Assembly (NCBI GenBank): GCA_021768245.1
Contig: JAETNO010000003.1
Location: 166,294-230,293 of the forward strand
Origin: Bacteroidaceae bacterium
GTDB taxonomy: Bacteria > Bacteroidota > Bacteroidia > Bacteroidales > Muribaculaceae
Reading direction: 5' to 3'
DNA: 64,000 nt
Of the stretch, positions 32,546 to 41,805 are shown in pieces; position 1 is the first letter of the stretch; every line of letters starts with the position of its first letter. The notes below the pieces were generated by a model. The model was not told the DNA's origin. It saw only the letters and a list, made by a program, of their open reading frames with translations, and searched no databases. The translations under genes and the position numbers were made by a program.

Positions 32546-34744
32546 TTAGCTCCCGAGTTCGAGTTGGTTCTTGACCAGACGGTAGTATGCCCCGCGTTTT
32601 TCGGCCAGAGATTCGTGATTGCCGGTTTCAATCACCTTTCCCCCGTCGAGCACCACTATTTGGTCGGCATCCCTGACTGTCGACAGGCGATGGGCCACTA
32701 TCACCACCGTGCGCCCACGGTAGAAGTCAGCGAGATTCTCGACGATGTCGCGTTCGTTTTTCGCATCGAGCGCGTTTGTCGCCTCGTCGAGGAAGATGAA
32801 TGACGGGTCGCGATAGACGGCGCGTGCTATCAGTATCCTTTGCTTCTGACCCTGGCTGAGACCCACGCCGTCGCGTCCGATTTTAGTGTCATATCCTAAT
32901 GGAAGTCTGGTTACGAAATCATGGATGCATGCCGTCCGTGCGGCCTTTTCGAGACGTTCCGGATTTATGTCGCCGTCGCTGACAGCGATGTTGCGGGCGA
33001 TTGATTCGGAGAAAATTACTCCGTCCTGCATCACGGCGCCGCACTGTCGGCGCCACCATCGGAGATTATAGCTGTTGATATCCTTTCCGGCTATCGTTAT
33101 TTTCCCTTGTGTTGCGGGGTAATACCCGAGCATCAGTTTTATGAGTGTCGTTTTTCCGCTTCCCGATGCGCCGACTATCGCTGTGACTTTCCCCTCCGGT
33201 ATTTCAAATGTCACATCCTCAACGGTATTTTTGGGTGTATGAGGGTCATATTTGAAGGCCACCTTGTCAAGCTTCACCGAAAGTTCCGTACCGAACTCTT
33301 CCGTGCTGTTCGAGGCCGATTCCTCGTTTTTCCCCTCATGGATTTCATTGATGCGTTCCAATGAGATTTTGACGTCCTGGAAGGAATAGACGAAGTCCAT
33401 CATGCGCTCTACCGGGGAGTTGAGCTGACCGATTATATATTGTACCGCGAGCATCGCGCCAAGGGTCATGTCGCCGTTGATTACAGCTGTCGCGGCAAGC
33501 ACGGTTATGAGAATGTTTTTCACTTCATTGATAAAAATCGATCCGGCTTCCTGAGTCTGTTTCAGTTTCAGTGATTTCATCTGCACGGTGAATACGTCGG
33601 CCTGGGCATCCTCCCATTCCCACCGTCGCCTGCGCTCGCAATCCTGGAGTTTTATCTCCTGCATCGATGTGATGAACTGATAGGTGGAGCTGTCGCAGAG
33701 AGCGAGTTTCTCGAAAAGTTCATAGTCGAGCACTTTCCTTTTCTTCAGAAACAGTGCCATCCATAGTCCATAGGCGACGCTTCCTGCTATGAAGACGCAG
33801 AAAATAAGGCTGTCATAAATCAACAGCACTATGCCGAACACCACGAAGCTTACCGTCGTGAACACCACCCCGAGCACCTGCTCGGTCAGGAATGACTGCA
33901 CCCTTGAATGGTCGTTCATGCGCCGGAGCAGGTCTCCAATAAGCTTCGTGTCGAAAAACGACATCGGCAGTTTCAGCAGTTTTATGAAGAAATCGCTGAC
34001 GAGCGAGATATTGATTCTCATCGAAATGTGGAGCAGGAGCCAGCGGCGGATGAAGTCTGTCACCGTTCTCCCGACCACAATCATCAGTTCTCCGAGCAGC
34101 ACGAGCCAGATGAAGCCGATATCGCTGTGCTTGATGCCAATGTCTACGATTGACTGCGTCAGGAATGGCAATATGAGTTGCAGGATGCAGCCCAGGGCAA
34201 GTCCGAGAAATATCTGGGTGAAATATTTGCGGTATTGTCTCAGATAGCCGAGAAGAAACCGTGTAGACCCTCTTTTTCCGGCAAAGTCGTCGTCCAGTTT
34301 GCCGAAATCACCGTTGGGCTCGAAAAAGATAGCTATCCCTTTCTCTTCTCCTTTGCTGTGGGTGCTTATCCAGTGGCTTTTAAATTCCTCTTCAGTATAT
34401 TTCAGTTTACCCTTCCCCGGGTCGGCCACGTGAAATTTATGTCCGTCGGGGGATATCTTGTGAAGAACCACGAAATGATTTTGGTTCCAATGCAATATGC
34501 AGGGCACGATTCCCTCTCTCAGCTCCTCCACCGTCACTTTTGCACACAGCGAGTCAAGCCCGATGGCTTTGGCAGCCTGCGATATGCCGAGCATGGAGAC
34601 CCCTTCGGTAGTGGCATGGCATATTTTTGACAGGAAAGCCGTGGAATAGTCCTTGCCGAAACATGAGCACACCATAGCGAGCGACGCTATGCCACACTGC
34701 ATAGCATCTTTCTGCTTCACAAACCTTATCTTCCTTTGGGTCAT
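32546..34744 (-). CDS. C39-peptidase-containing ABC transporter (PCAT)
   Basis: The 732-aa protein cleaves and exports peptides, classically at a double-glycine leader. Domain order: C39 peptidase (residues 1-150, Cys17 in QKDAMQCGIAS, His90 in NHFVVL, Asp108 in VADPGKG), a six-helix transmembrane domain (about 165-450), and the ATPase domain (about 480-730) with Walker A GASGSGKTTL, signature LSQGQKQR, Walker B FIFLDEAT and H-loop VAHRLST. All catalytic residues are intact. It is encoded between two outer-membrane barrels and a HlyD-like fragment. No obvious GG-leader substrate gene was found nearby. Confidence 0.95.
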   Translation of the reverse strand: MTQRKIRFVKQKDAMQCGIASLAMVCSCFGKDYSTAFLSKICHATTEGVSMLGISQAAKAIGLDSLCAKVTVEELREGIVPCILHWNQNHFVVLHKISPDGHKFHVADPGKGKLKYTEEEFKSHWISTHSKGEEKGIAIFFEPNGDFGKLDDDFAGKRGSTRFLLGYLRQYRKYFTQIFLGLALGCILQLILPFLTQSIVDIGIKHSDIGFIWLVLLGELMIVVGRTVTDFIRRWLLLHISMRINISLVSDFFIKLLKLPMSFFDTKLIGDLLRRMNDHSRVQSFLTEQVLGVVFTTVSFVVFGIVLLIYDSLIFCVFIAGSVAYGLWMALFLKKRKVLDYELFEKLALCDSSTYQFITSMQEIKLQDCERRRRWEWEDAQADVFTVQMKSLKLKQTQEAGSIFINEVKNILITVLAATAVINGDMTLGAMLAVQYIIGQLNSPVERMMDFVYSFQDVKISLERINEIHEGKNEESASNSTEEFGTELSVKLDKVAFKYDPHTPKNTVEDVTFEIPEGKVTAIVGASGSGKTTLIKLMLGYYPATQGKITIAGKDINSYNLRWWRRQCGAVMQDGVIFSESIARNIAVSDGDINPERLEKAARTACIHDFVTRLPLGYDTKIGRDGVGLSQGQKQRILIARAVYRDPSFIFLDEATNALDAKNERDIVENLADFYRGRTVVIVAHRLSTVRDADQIVVLDGGKVIETGNHESLAEKRGAYYRLVKNQLELGS

Positions 34745-34773
34745 AACCGTGGTGAAATGCGGGGTGTGGACTG

Positions 34774-36870
34774 TTATTTCTCTTTTTCGAGTTCGAGGGA
34801 GTTTTTGCGGGTAGTGGATTTGTTGTTGCCGAGGGCGATTTTGAGGGAGGCCATAAGGATTGCCTGGTTGACTTTGTCGTTGACGTAGGTGGCTGAACTA
34901 TAGCCGGGAATGTCAATCTTCTGCCAGCGGAGTTTGGAGATGGCGCTTACGGGGATAGTGCCCATGAGACTGAGGGAGACCCGGTTTTTGAGCAGGGCTT
35001 TGTTAAGTCCGACTGCTAATTTTTCTTCCTGCCCGTATTCGCGTCCCTGTAGCAGGGGGAGTTTGTCGTAGCGGAGAAAATAGCTTGCCGTGGCCATGAG
35101 GCCGGCTCCATTGAAGAGATATGAGGCCTGAGTTTCGAGGTACCATGAGTGCCCCCGTCGTTTCGCGGTCATATCCGAGCTTCTGCGATACCGTCTGTAG
35201 GACATCTCGACATTCCAATGGAAGGAATCCGTGATATTGAAGTCTCCCGACAGGGAAATCAGACTGTAACGGTGGCTGGAATTCACGGGAGTCCTGACCA
35301 CATCGCCGTTGCCGTCAATCCTGTAATAGTCAGTTATGTTGTGATTGTCAAAGCGTTCGAGATAAGTGAGTTTCAGCATGCCTTTGAAACTCAGCTCAAG
35401 TTCCGCATAGTGCATGGCTTCCGCTCTCAAGGCAGGATTGCCCTCGCGGTAGGTGTGGCTCCCGGTGTTGTAGCGTATCGGGGCGAGAAGGTCGAGTGAA
35501 GGATAGGTGAGATTATAGTAATAGTTGAGGTTCATTGACCACAGCGGATGGAAACGCCAGTAGATGCGGGCGTAGGGCAGCGGAGACCATGTGGTCTTTT
35601 CGAGTTTAGTGCCTTTCGACAGATAATTGTTGCTGACGCTCAGGGCGGTGATTCCTCCGTTGAGCGAGAAATTGCTTTTCGGACTCCAAAGGGCATTTAT
35701 GTCGATGCGGTTGCGGTATTCGTCGGATGAATAGCTGTCTGTAGGGTCAAGGAGGTTGTCGAGGTCATATTTTCGATATGTGAACATATCGGAGAGAATG
35801 AAATGCAGCCCGTTGGAAAGTGAGTAGGTGCCGCTCACATATGACCTTAGGAAATATTTTTTGCCAAGCGTCGGAGAGAGGGATTCGGTGTCGGGTATGG
35901 TCTGAAAGAAGCTGTAGTGGTCGCGGTTTTGATAGAAATCATAGAAAGTCTCCGCTTTGATTCTGAATTTTTCTCCAAGACGGCCATTATAGAAGAGGCC
36001 TCCCGCAAATTCCTTTGTCCTGTAGCTGTCGGTTGTGGTTTGCCGGGATTCGGGAGTGAGAACGTGGTACGATTCGCGATCGTTGGCTTTCGACATCATG
36101 GCCTGCCCCTGTAGGGTAAGGCGGTGGTTCTCGTTGAACTTATAGTCCCAGCCGGCAAAGGCTTTGCAGGCGTTCTTCCGGTCGCGCCCGTTGGGAGAGG
36201 ATTCCTCGGCAGGGCTTGTCACCTCCCTATATGTGCCGGCGATATCCTGTTCATAGGCTGTGGATTCATAAATAAGGCTGCGTTTGTAGTCGATGTCCGT
36301 GTAGAGGTTCCATTTTCGCGTCGAATATGCGAAGCTTGCCCCGGCATCCTCGGAGTTGGAGTGGCGGTTCCTGAGTGAGACCATCCCCCGGGCCTTCACT
36401 CCGAGGTCCCAACCTTCAAACGAAGATTTCAGTATCATGTTGACCACTGCGGGATACTCGGCATAGCGCCCCGTCGGGTGACGCATTATTTCGATTTTAT
36501 ATATGCGGTTCGGGTTGATTGACTTGGCATAGTCCACATCTACTTCCTTGCCGTCGACGAGGATGGGGACATTTGATTCTATTCCAACCTTGATTGTCTC
36601 TGTAAGGCGGTCGAGACGTATTCCCGGGATGTTACCGAGCATATCGATGGCATTGTTGGTGCCCTTACGCATAGCGTTTGTCACCGTGATGGTCTCGGTG
36701 ACCGCGTCGCGTTTCTTCATCTCGGCAGTGACGGTCACCGCATCCAGTTCTACAGTGCTCATCCCCGGTATGCTGTCAAGAAGACTGTCAATCGAATCCG
36801 CAGCAGCTTGCGGTTTCGCAGGAAATGGGATTGCTGTGAGTAGAAATATGATGATAGGAGAATACTTCAT
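34774..36870 (-). CDS. Outer-membrane beta-barrel protein (TonB-receptor-like, OMP_b-brl_3 type)
   Basis: The 698-aa exported protein has a signal peptide (YSPIIIFLLTAIPFPAKPQA), a plug-like domain (about residues 40-160: VELDAVTVTAE, IDMLGNIPGIRLDRL, VPILVDGKEVD, RIYKIEIMRHPTGRYAEYPA) and a long beta-barrel with many aromatic-alternating strands to the C-terminus. Unlike its upstream neighbour it lacks a carboxypeptidase-regulatory N-domain. The operon position (28 bp after the first barrel, 29 bp before the C39 ABC transporter) suggests it serves as an outer-membrane channel or receptor in peptide export or sensing, which is inference. Confidence 0.85.
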   Translation of the reverse strand: MKYSPIIIFLLTAIPFPAKPQAAADSIDSLLDSIPGMSTVELDAVTVTAEMKKRDAVTETITVTNAMRKGTNNAIDMLGNIPGIRLDRLTETIKVGIESNVPILVDGKEVDVDYAKSINPNRIYKIEIMRHPTGRYAEYPAVVNMILKSSFEGWDLGVKARGMVSLRNRHSNSEDAGASFAYSTRKWNLYTDIDYKRSLIYESTAYEQDIAGTYREVTSPAEESSPNGRDRKNACKAFAGWDYKFNENHRLTLQGQAMMSKANDRESYHVLTPESRQTTTDSYRTKEFAGGLFYNGRLGEKFRIKAETFYDFYQNRDHYSFFQTIPDTESLSPTLGKKYFLRSYVSGTYSLSNGLHFILSDMFTYRKYDLDNLLDPTDSYSSDEYRNRIDINALWSPKSNFSLNGGITALSVSNNYLSKGTKLEKTTWSPLPYARIYWRFHPLWSMNLNYYYNLTYPSLDLLAPIRYNTGSHTYREGNPALRAEAMHYAELELSFKGMLKLTYLERFDNHNITDYYRIDGNGDVVRTPVNSSHRYSLISLSGDFNITDSFHWNVEMSYRRYRRSSDMTAKRRGHSWYLETQASYLFNGAGLMATASYFLRYDKLPLLQGREYGQEEKLAVGLNKALLKNRVSLSLMGTIPVSAISKLRWQKIDIPGYSSATYVNDKVNQAILMASLKIALGNNKSTTRKNSLELEKEK

Positions 36871-36898
36871 AGAGTTGTCCGGTTTGATATATCATAGC

Positions 36899-39187
36899 TC
36901 ATTCCTTCAGGTTTATTCCTTTTTCTTTGGTTTGAAGGATGTTGTTGTTGAGATTCATCTTTTTGTGCTGATTCTTGCGGAATGTATAGCGCAGGAGAAT
37001 CCATGGACGCATATTGCGATAGTCGAAACGGCTGGTTATGATACTCCGGTAAGAGCCGTTGTTGACTGTCGTACGGTTGCGGTATTCTCCGGTTGCGTCC
37101 TGTAGGGCCATGGAGATATAGAAGTCGGGCGTGAAATTATAGGTCACCTGCAGTTGGGCATATTCAGGACGGTAATATTTAGTAATGCTTGTCGGACTCA
37201 CCCTACGGCTGTTGAAATTGATGCCCGCATTGAACGTAAATTTATTTACGCGTGCGTTAAAGTCAATCCCGGCGGAAAAAGAGCCGCGGGCCGGGCAGCC
37301 TTCATAATAGTTGTCAATGTAGCTTGTACCCACACCGATACTTCCGAATCCGAGATTATAATAGAGATATGCGGAATATGACAAGGCCGTGTTGCGACCT
37401 GCATTGACATAGAGGCTGTGGTAGATGCCGTTTTCAGTGTATCCGCCCGGCTCAATCACATCTGTGACAGCATAAAATCTTACTGACGGTGTCAGGTAAA
37501 GATTGCCACGGTTGAAGGTGTACTCGGCTGTGACCTTATGTGTGGTCTGGGGTGTGAGATACGGGTTTCCGCTTTCTACTATCAGTGGGTCGGTAGAGGT
37601 GTCATAGGGATTGAGTTTGGCGATTTCCGGTGATTGATTTGAAAGGGTATAGCCTAAAAGGAAAGAATTGTTCTGATTGATGGACCAAGTGCCGCTAAGA
37701 GATGCGCGCGGACGCACATAGCTGTTGTTGACGTTTCCGGCTTTAAGCCATATCATCTCAATGCCGGCAGAGGCCATGTAATATATTTTTTTGAACATTC
37801 CGGATAGTGACCCGAAAAGATATTCGTTTATCTGTCTGTGTCTGAAAATTGGATAACCGGAACTTATCTGGTCAATTTTATCGAATTGTCCTGTCGTGTG
37901 GCTCCCCAAAGACATTGATTTTCCCGATTCAAATGATTTGGAATAATCGATGTCGAGGTTGCCCGAGTTTCTTGAGTTCTTGAATATGAGTATGGAACTT
38001 TCAGGTCGCTCGCCCAATAGCTCGTCGCGGTATGAATCGAGATTATTTCCGTTATGGTTGAAGAATCCCTTGATTTCAACCGTATTTGCCGGGGCAAAAT
38101 CATGTTTGTAATATGCGCTTGATGTCAGGATTGTGCCTTTATTATGGTTATTGCCATTGAAAGAGTATGATTTCGGTACGGATTCTGTGAACTCTCCCGC
38201 TCCATGTTCTCTGCCTTTGGATTTATCATGGTCAAACTGCACGTCAACCGCGAAAAAGTCCTTTGGCCCGGGACTCCATTTGAAAAGCAGTTCTCCGACC
38301 TGATGATGGGAATTTGTACGCTGCGAGGATGAATAATTCTGACTATAGCCTGAATTCTCCCGATATATGGAACTGTTGATGTCCCGATGGAGCGTATAGT
38401 CGGCGGAGGCACGCCCGAACAGACTGTATTTCGTGTTGCCTATTTCGAAATATCCCACTCCCAACCCGTGTCCTAATGGGATGTCGTGGCGTGTGGCTCC
38501 CTGAATCCATAGATAGGGGGCTGCATCAGGTTTCAGTTTTATGTTTATGATGCCTTCATAACCTTCCTGAAGATATCGTGCGGGCACAACATTGATTACC
38601 TCGACCGACTCTATGTTTTTTGGAAGTATGGGGTCTACTTTTGCCATAGGATTGCCGTTTATCAAGACCAGCGTTTTTTTGTCTCCAATCAGGGATATAG
38701 TCGAATTTACGTGATCAGATTTCAACAGAGGTATCTCTTGCATGGCCATGAACGGATTGCTTAGCTTTTTTGCCTTTGAAGAAAGGTAGAATATCTGGCC
38801 ATTGGCAGTCCTTTTCACACTTTTGCTTCTGTCTGCTGTCACGATGATTTCGCTAAGGTTGATTTCCTTGCTGTCTTTATTTAGGTATAATCTCATGGTT
38901 TGGGATATTGTATCTGGTCTGAAATCCATTTCATAATCTTTATATCCCATTGCGGTTACCACCAGTGAATTAATCCCATTATCAGGCGTTGCTAATAAAA
39001 ATAGCCCGTCTTTATTTGTTTCTCCGATTGCTGTGAGCGAATCGCCCGCAAAAATCGACACTAAACTTCCAACCAATGGTTTCCTGCTGTCAGCTGAGAA
39101 AACGTAACCACTGACTGTCTGAGACACAATACTTGTCACAGCCACCAACACGACGCTGATGAGCATAGATATTCTCTTTAATTGCAT
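36899..39187 (-). CDS. Outer-membrane beta-barrel protein with CarboxypepD_reg-like domain
   Basis: The 762-aa protein has a signal peptide (ISMLISVVLVAVTSIVSQ), an N-terminal carboxypeptidase-regulatory-like beta-sandwich (about 25-110, VSGYVFSADSRKPLVGSLV), a plug domain (about 115-220, LSEIIVTADRSKSV...VLINGNPMAKV...IESVEVINVVPARYL) and a barrel of the OMP_b-brl_3/TonB-receptor type. It is paralogous in architecture to the following gene. First of the two barrel genes, 135 bp downstream of the DUF3244 gene. Base composition is AT-richer than the metabolic genes in the window, as is common for surface-system genes. Confidence 0.85.
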   Translation of the reverse strand: MQLKRISMLISVVLVAVTSIVSQTVSGYVFSADSRKPLVGSLVSIFAGDSLTAIGETNKDGLFLLATPDNGINSLVVTAMGYKDYEMDFRPDTISQTMRLYLNKDSKEINLSEIIVTADRSKSVKRTANGQIFYLSSKAKKLSNPFMAMQEIPLLKSDHVNSTISLIGDKKTLVLINGNPMAKVDPILPKNIESVEVINVVPARYLQEGYEGIINIKLKPDAAPYLWIQGATRHDIPLGHGLGVGYFEIGNTKYSLFGRASADYTLHRDINSSIYRENSGYSQNYSSSQRTNSHHQVGELLFKWSPGPKDFFAVDVQFDHDKSKGREHGAGEFTESVPKSYSFNGNNHNKGTILTSSAYYKHDFAPANTVEIKGFFNHNGNNLDSYRDELLGERPESSILIFKNSRNSGNLDIDYSKSFESGKSMSLGSHTTGQFDKIDQISSGYPIFRHRQINEYLFGSLSGMFKKIYYMASAGIEMIWLKAGNVNNSYVRPRASLSGTWSINQNNSFLLGYTLSNQSPEIAKLNPYDTSTDPLIVESGNPYLTPQTTHKVTAEYTFNRGNLYLTPSVRFYAVTDVIEPGGYTENGIYHSLYVNAGRNTALSYSAYLYYNLGFGSIGVGTSYIDNYYEGCPARGSFSAGIDFNARVNKFTFNAGINFNSRRVSPTSITKYYRPEYAQLQVTYNFTPDFYISMALQDATGEYRNRTTVNNGSYRSIITSRFDYRNMRPWILLRYTFRKNQHKKMNLNNNILQTKEKGINLKE

Positions 39188-39322
39188 AATGATGATTTAG
39201 GTGGTATAAAAAAACACTTGACATTAAATACTATGTGTAAAAGTCATTATTAACTGTATGATAATTGGTTATATGAGTCAGGTATGTATGCGATTTTAGG
39301 GATGGAGTTTCGATGGTTCCTG

Positions 39323-39697
39323 TCACTGACGGGGGATTGTGAGATAGCCGAAATAGGCTCCGCCCGCGCTCGTGTAAAGGTCAATCCGATAGTTTCCCGG
39401 CTCGTCACCTATATAATGCGAATAGGAATTGAAAGTCAGGAATGTGGCGTCATGCCGCTGTCCGTTGTCGAGATTGACCACCGTCAGTTTTGCTTTCCCT
39501 TCGGGAACGTGGAATTTGAAAATTAACACGCCGTCAACATAAGTACAGTTCAAATTAATCTCACTTGTCGAATTGTCCCTGGGGCGCGGATTTCTCGGAG
39601 TTAGTTCAACATCATTTTTTCTGTCGTCAGTATCCGCATATGTCCAATGGCTCCCTGTAAGTATCAATATGGCTATAATTAGAAATCTTAATTTCAT
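39323..39697 (-). CDS. DUF3244 small secreted protein
   Basis: From the ATG at 39697 the product is 124 aa with a signal peptide (LRFLIIAILILTGSHWTYA) and a single DUF3244-type beta-sandwich: ISEIN-like first strands, GVLIFKFHVPEGKAKLTVVN and the C-terminal GNYRIDLYTSAGGAYFGYL. The longer frame from 39727 would overlap the promoter element, so it is rejected. DUF3244 proteins are small periplasmic or surface proteins of Bacteroidales without known function. Here it is the first gene of the barrel-barrel-C39 transporter operon and may be an accessory or an export substrate. Confidence 0.75.
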   Translation of the reverse strand: MKLRFLIIAILILTGSHWTYADTDDRKNDVELTPRNPRPRDNSTSEINLNCTYVDGVLIFKFHVPEGKAKLTVVNLDNGQRHDATFLTFNSYSHYIGDEPGNYRIDLYTSAGGAYFGYLTIPRQ

Positions 39698-39724
39698 GAA
39701 TTTGTCAGATTGGTTTGCTGAAAA

Positions 39725-39732
39725 CAAAATTA
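39725..39732 (-). promoter_or_regulatory. -7 promoter element of the DUF3244-OMP-PCAT operon
   Basis: The minus-strand octamer TAATTTTG fits TAnnTTTG, 28 bp before the chosen ATG at 39697. It lies just downstream of the terminator that separates this operon from the TPR/HTH regulator. Confidence 0.5.
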
Positions 39733-39822
39733 GGTTAAAAGCGTGACTTTAGATTGATTTTGCGCCCGCTTTTTATTCCTCATTTTTGATATTTGGCATG
39801 GACAATTATCTGAATGTTAGAT

Positions 39823-39867
39823 GATTAAAAGGGTGAGGAAAACATTTGTTTTCCTCACCCTTTTAAT
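39823..39867 (-). terminator. Strong intrinsic terminator of the TPR/HTH regulator gene
   Basis: A perfect 20-bp stem, ATTAAAAGGGTGAGGAAAAC (39823-39842) with its complement (39848-39867), has a 5-nt loop and a T-rich 3' arm on the minus strand. It lies 64 bp after the regulator stop codon and insulates it from the downstream operon. Confidence 0.9.
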
Positions 39868-39930
39868 TGGCGTGCAATGGGCTGTGTCTTAGCGAATTAC
39901 ACGGTTTGTTTCATGATTGTATTTTAAGTC

Positions 39931-41700
39931 TCAGTTTGACAGCGCTTTATCTAATTCGGATATGAAAAAGTCTTTGTCGGGGGCATCGGAATTCATGATA
40001 CGTTCCATGAGCCGATATTTTATATTGTAGTAGTTCTTGATAGTGATATCCGTGAAAAGAGCGACACTGCGAGGGGAGAAGCCGGCGAGGATAAGAGCTA
40101 TGAAAATAATATCGCGGTCTTTGAATTTAGGTAGCTGTTGACGCATGCGGACAAGGATATTATCACGGCAGCTGTTGACTATATCCTGCAACTTGTCAAG
40201 CGACTCCTTGCTTTTCATACGCGATAGCTCATCCTCAAAATCCTTTATGATGGTGTTTTTGGTTAAACGCGAGTCTCTCTTCTCGAAATATTCCTGACTG
40301 AGGATGTCCAATGTCGCAAAATGCTCCCGAAACAAATCCTCTATCAGGTTTCTTTCCTTCAGAATCTGCTTGTCCTTGTCGACTATCATGGATGAGAGGT
40401 CGGAGAGCTGCTGGTGGGCTTTTCGGGATTCATACATGCTCTCTTCAATCTCATTCCTTTTTTCTTTCATGCGGATTCGATAGAAAATCAGGATACAGGC
40501 CACTACAATGAAGAATATCACTACGATAAAAATACTTATTATAGCAGTCTTCTCCGCTTTGGCTTTTTCAATCTTGGCCTGCGACTGGTAGAACTCCTTT
40601 TCAGTAAGATAGACGCTGTTCTTGAAAATTTTTCTATCCAATTGGTCGTCAATACTGTCAGCGATACTTAGTTCGTCATAAGCCTTTTTATAATCGCCTT
40701 GATATTCATAATATTCACAGAGGGCTGTATGATAGCTTAAACTGCTTTTCCAGTTCGGATTTTTAATGGTTTCATTTTTCAGATAATATAGACCGCTGTC
40801 CGGCATGTGGCTTCGGATAAACAATTTCGCACGCCAGGGATAGTTTTTCAGGTAGATGTATCTATCGTCCCAGTATCTGTCTGATACGGCTAATTTTTCA
40901 CGCGCTTCGTCATGTCGTTTCAGGGCCATCAGTGGCCGTAGGTACGAATCATAGACCAGGCCTATGAATACGGAATCCCTTTTTGTCGGTTTCACACCGG
41001 GGACTATGAGGCTTGGCACGATACTGTCGAGCATACGGAGGGCTGTCTTGGCATCCTTGTCGCTGCTGTATTCCCGCGCGGTCTCCACGTAGGCATATTT
41101 TACATTTTCCGGTTTTCCCGCGCTTTCATAAAAACGGTAGGCCTCTTTCCTGTTCCTGATTGCCATCTCCATATTGAATGAACTATGATAGACATCGGCA
41201 ATCAATTCATAGGATTTTGCCATGAAGAGAGTGTCGCGATTCAGTTTTGAGGCGCTTAGTGCTGTCATAGCTTCATTGAGTGCTACGGTATAGGAGCCTG
41301 CATTTTGGTTTATATCCCCTTTGTAGAAGTGGGACATGTGGGTGTAGCGGGGATGCCGGTGGGCGTCGAAGTAGTCGGTGGCGATACTTATCAGGGAGTC
41401 GTTAGTGTCGAAGTGGTTGGTTTTGGTTCTTGCCTGCACTATCAGCAGGGCATGGAGGGCTTTGTCTTTTTCAGATTTTAAATCGGTGGGAGCCACTTCG
41501 TTAAGGATGGTAAGTGCGGAGTCGGGATATTCCTCCATCACGGACTCCGCTAATGATAGACTGCCGGCCACGGGCGAAGATCCGCATCCCGCGATGAGTG
41601 CGAGCACGGCTATTACAGCGGTCAGTATCGAAAATGGTGTCAGTAAGGAAGGAAGTGGGAAATGTCGCTTTGACTTTATAGTGTTTTCAGGCGATTGCAT
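39931..41700 (-). CDS. TPR-containing membrane lipoprotein with C-terminal HTH-like domain (putative regulator)
   Basis: The 589-aa protein has a basic N-terminus and lipoprotein-type signal (LALIAGC), TPR-like helical repeats over about residues 50-350, a transmembrane helix (IISIFIVVIFFIVVACILIF, about 375-400) and a coiled coil (about 405-460). A C-terminal helix-turn-helix-like domain follows (RDIIFIALILAGFSPRSVAL, then FTDITIKNYYNIKYRL). It has the same plan as the regulator at 6357-7904 but is divergent in sequence. It is transcribed alone, directly upstream of the DUF3244/OMP/PCAT operon, which suggests it senses an envelope state and controls that operon. Confidence 0.75.
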   Translation of the reverse strand: MQSPENTIKSKRHFPLPSLLTPFSILTAVIAVLALIAGCGSSPVAGSLSLAESVMEEYPDSALTILNEVAPTDLKSEKDKALHALLIVQARTKTNHFDTNDSLISIATDYFDAHRHPRYTHMSHFYKGDINQNAGSYTVALNEAMTALSASKLNRDTLFMAKSYELIADVYHSSFNMEMAIRNRKEAYRFYESAGKPENVKYAYVETAREYSSDKDAKTALRMLDSIVPSLIVPGVKPTKRDSVFIGLVYDSYLRPLMALKRHDEAREKLAVSDRYWDDRYIYLKNYPWRAKLFIRSHMPDSGLYYLKNETIKNPNWKSSLSYHTALCEYYEYQGDYKKAYDELSIADSIDDQLDRKIFKNSVYLTEKEFYQSQAKIEKAKAEKTAIISIFIVVIFFIVVACILIFYRIRMKEKRNEIEESMYESRKAHQQLSDLSSMIVDKDKQILKERNLIEDLFREHFATLDILSQEYFEKRDSRLTKNTIIKDFEDELSRMKSKESLDKLQDIVNSCRDNILVRMRQQLPKFKDRDIIFIALILAGFSPRSVALFTDITIKNYYNIKYRLMERIMNSDAPDKDFFISELDKALSN

Positions 41701-41743
41701 ATAATGATGGGGAAGTAATGACGGCCTATGCGGCTTTCTAATG

Positions 41744-41751
41744 CAAATATA
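41744..41751 (-). promoter_or_regulatory. -7 promoter element of the second TPR/HTH regulator
   Basis: The minus-strand octamer TATATTTG fits TAnnTTTG, 43 bp before the start at 41700. No matching -33 box. Confidence 0.45.
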
Positions 41752-41805
41752 GTGATTCTGCCTGAGATTTGAAAATTTCCCCCATGGGTCTTTGTCTGCT
41801 GTCGC

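Noticed and set aside
39188..39322. A GG-leader precursor peptide gene between DUF3244 and the first barrel
   Set aside because: Only a seven-codon frame is present on the minus strand; nothing resembling a leader peptide.
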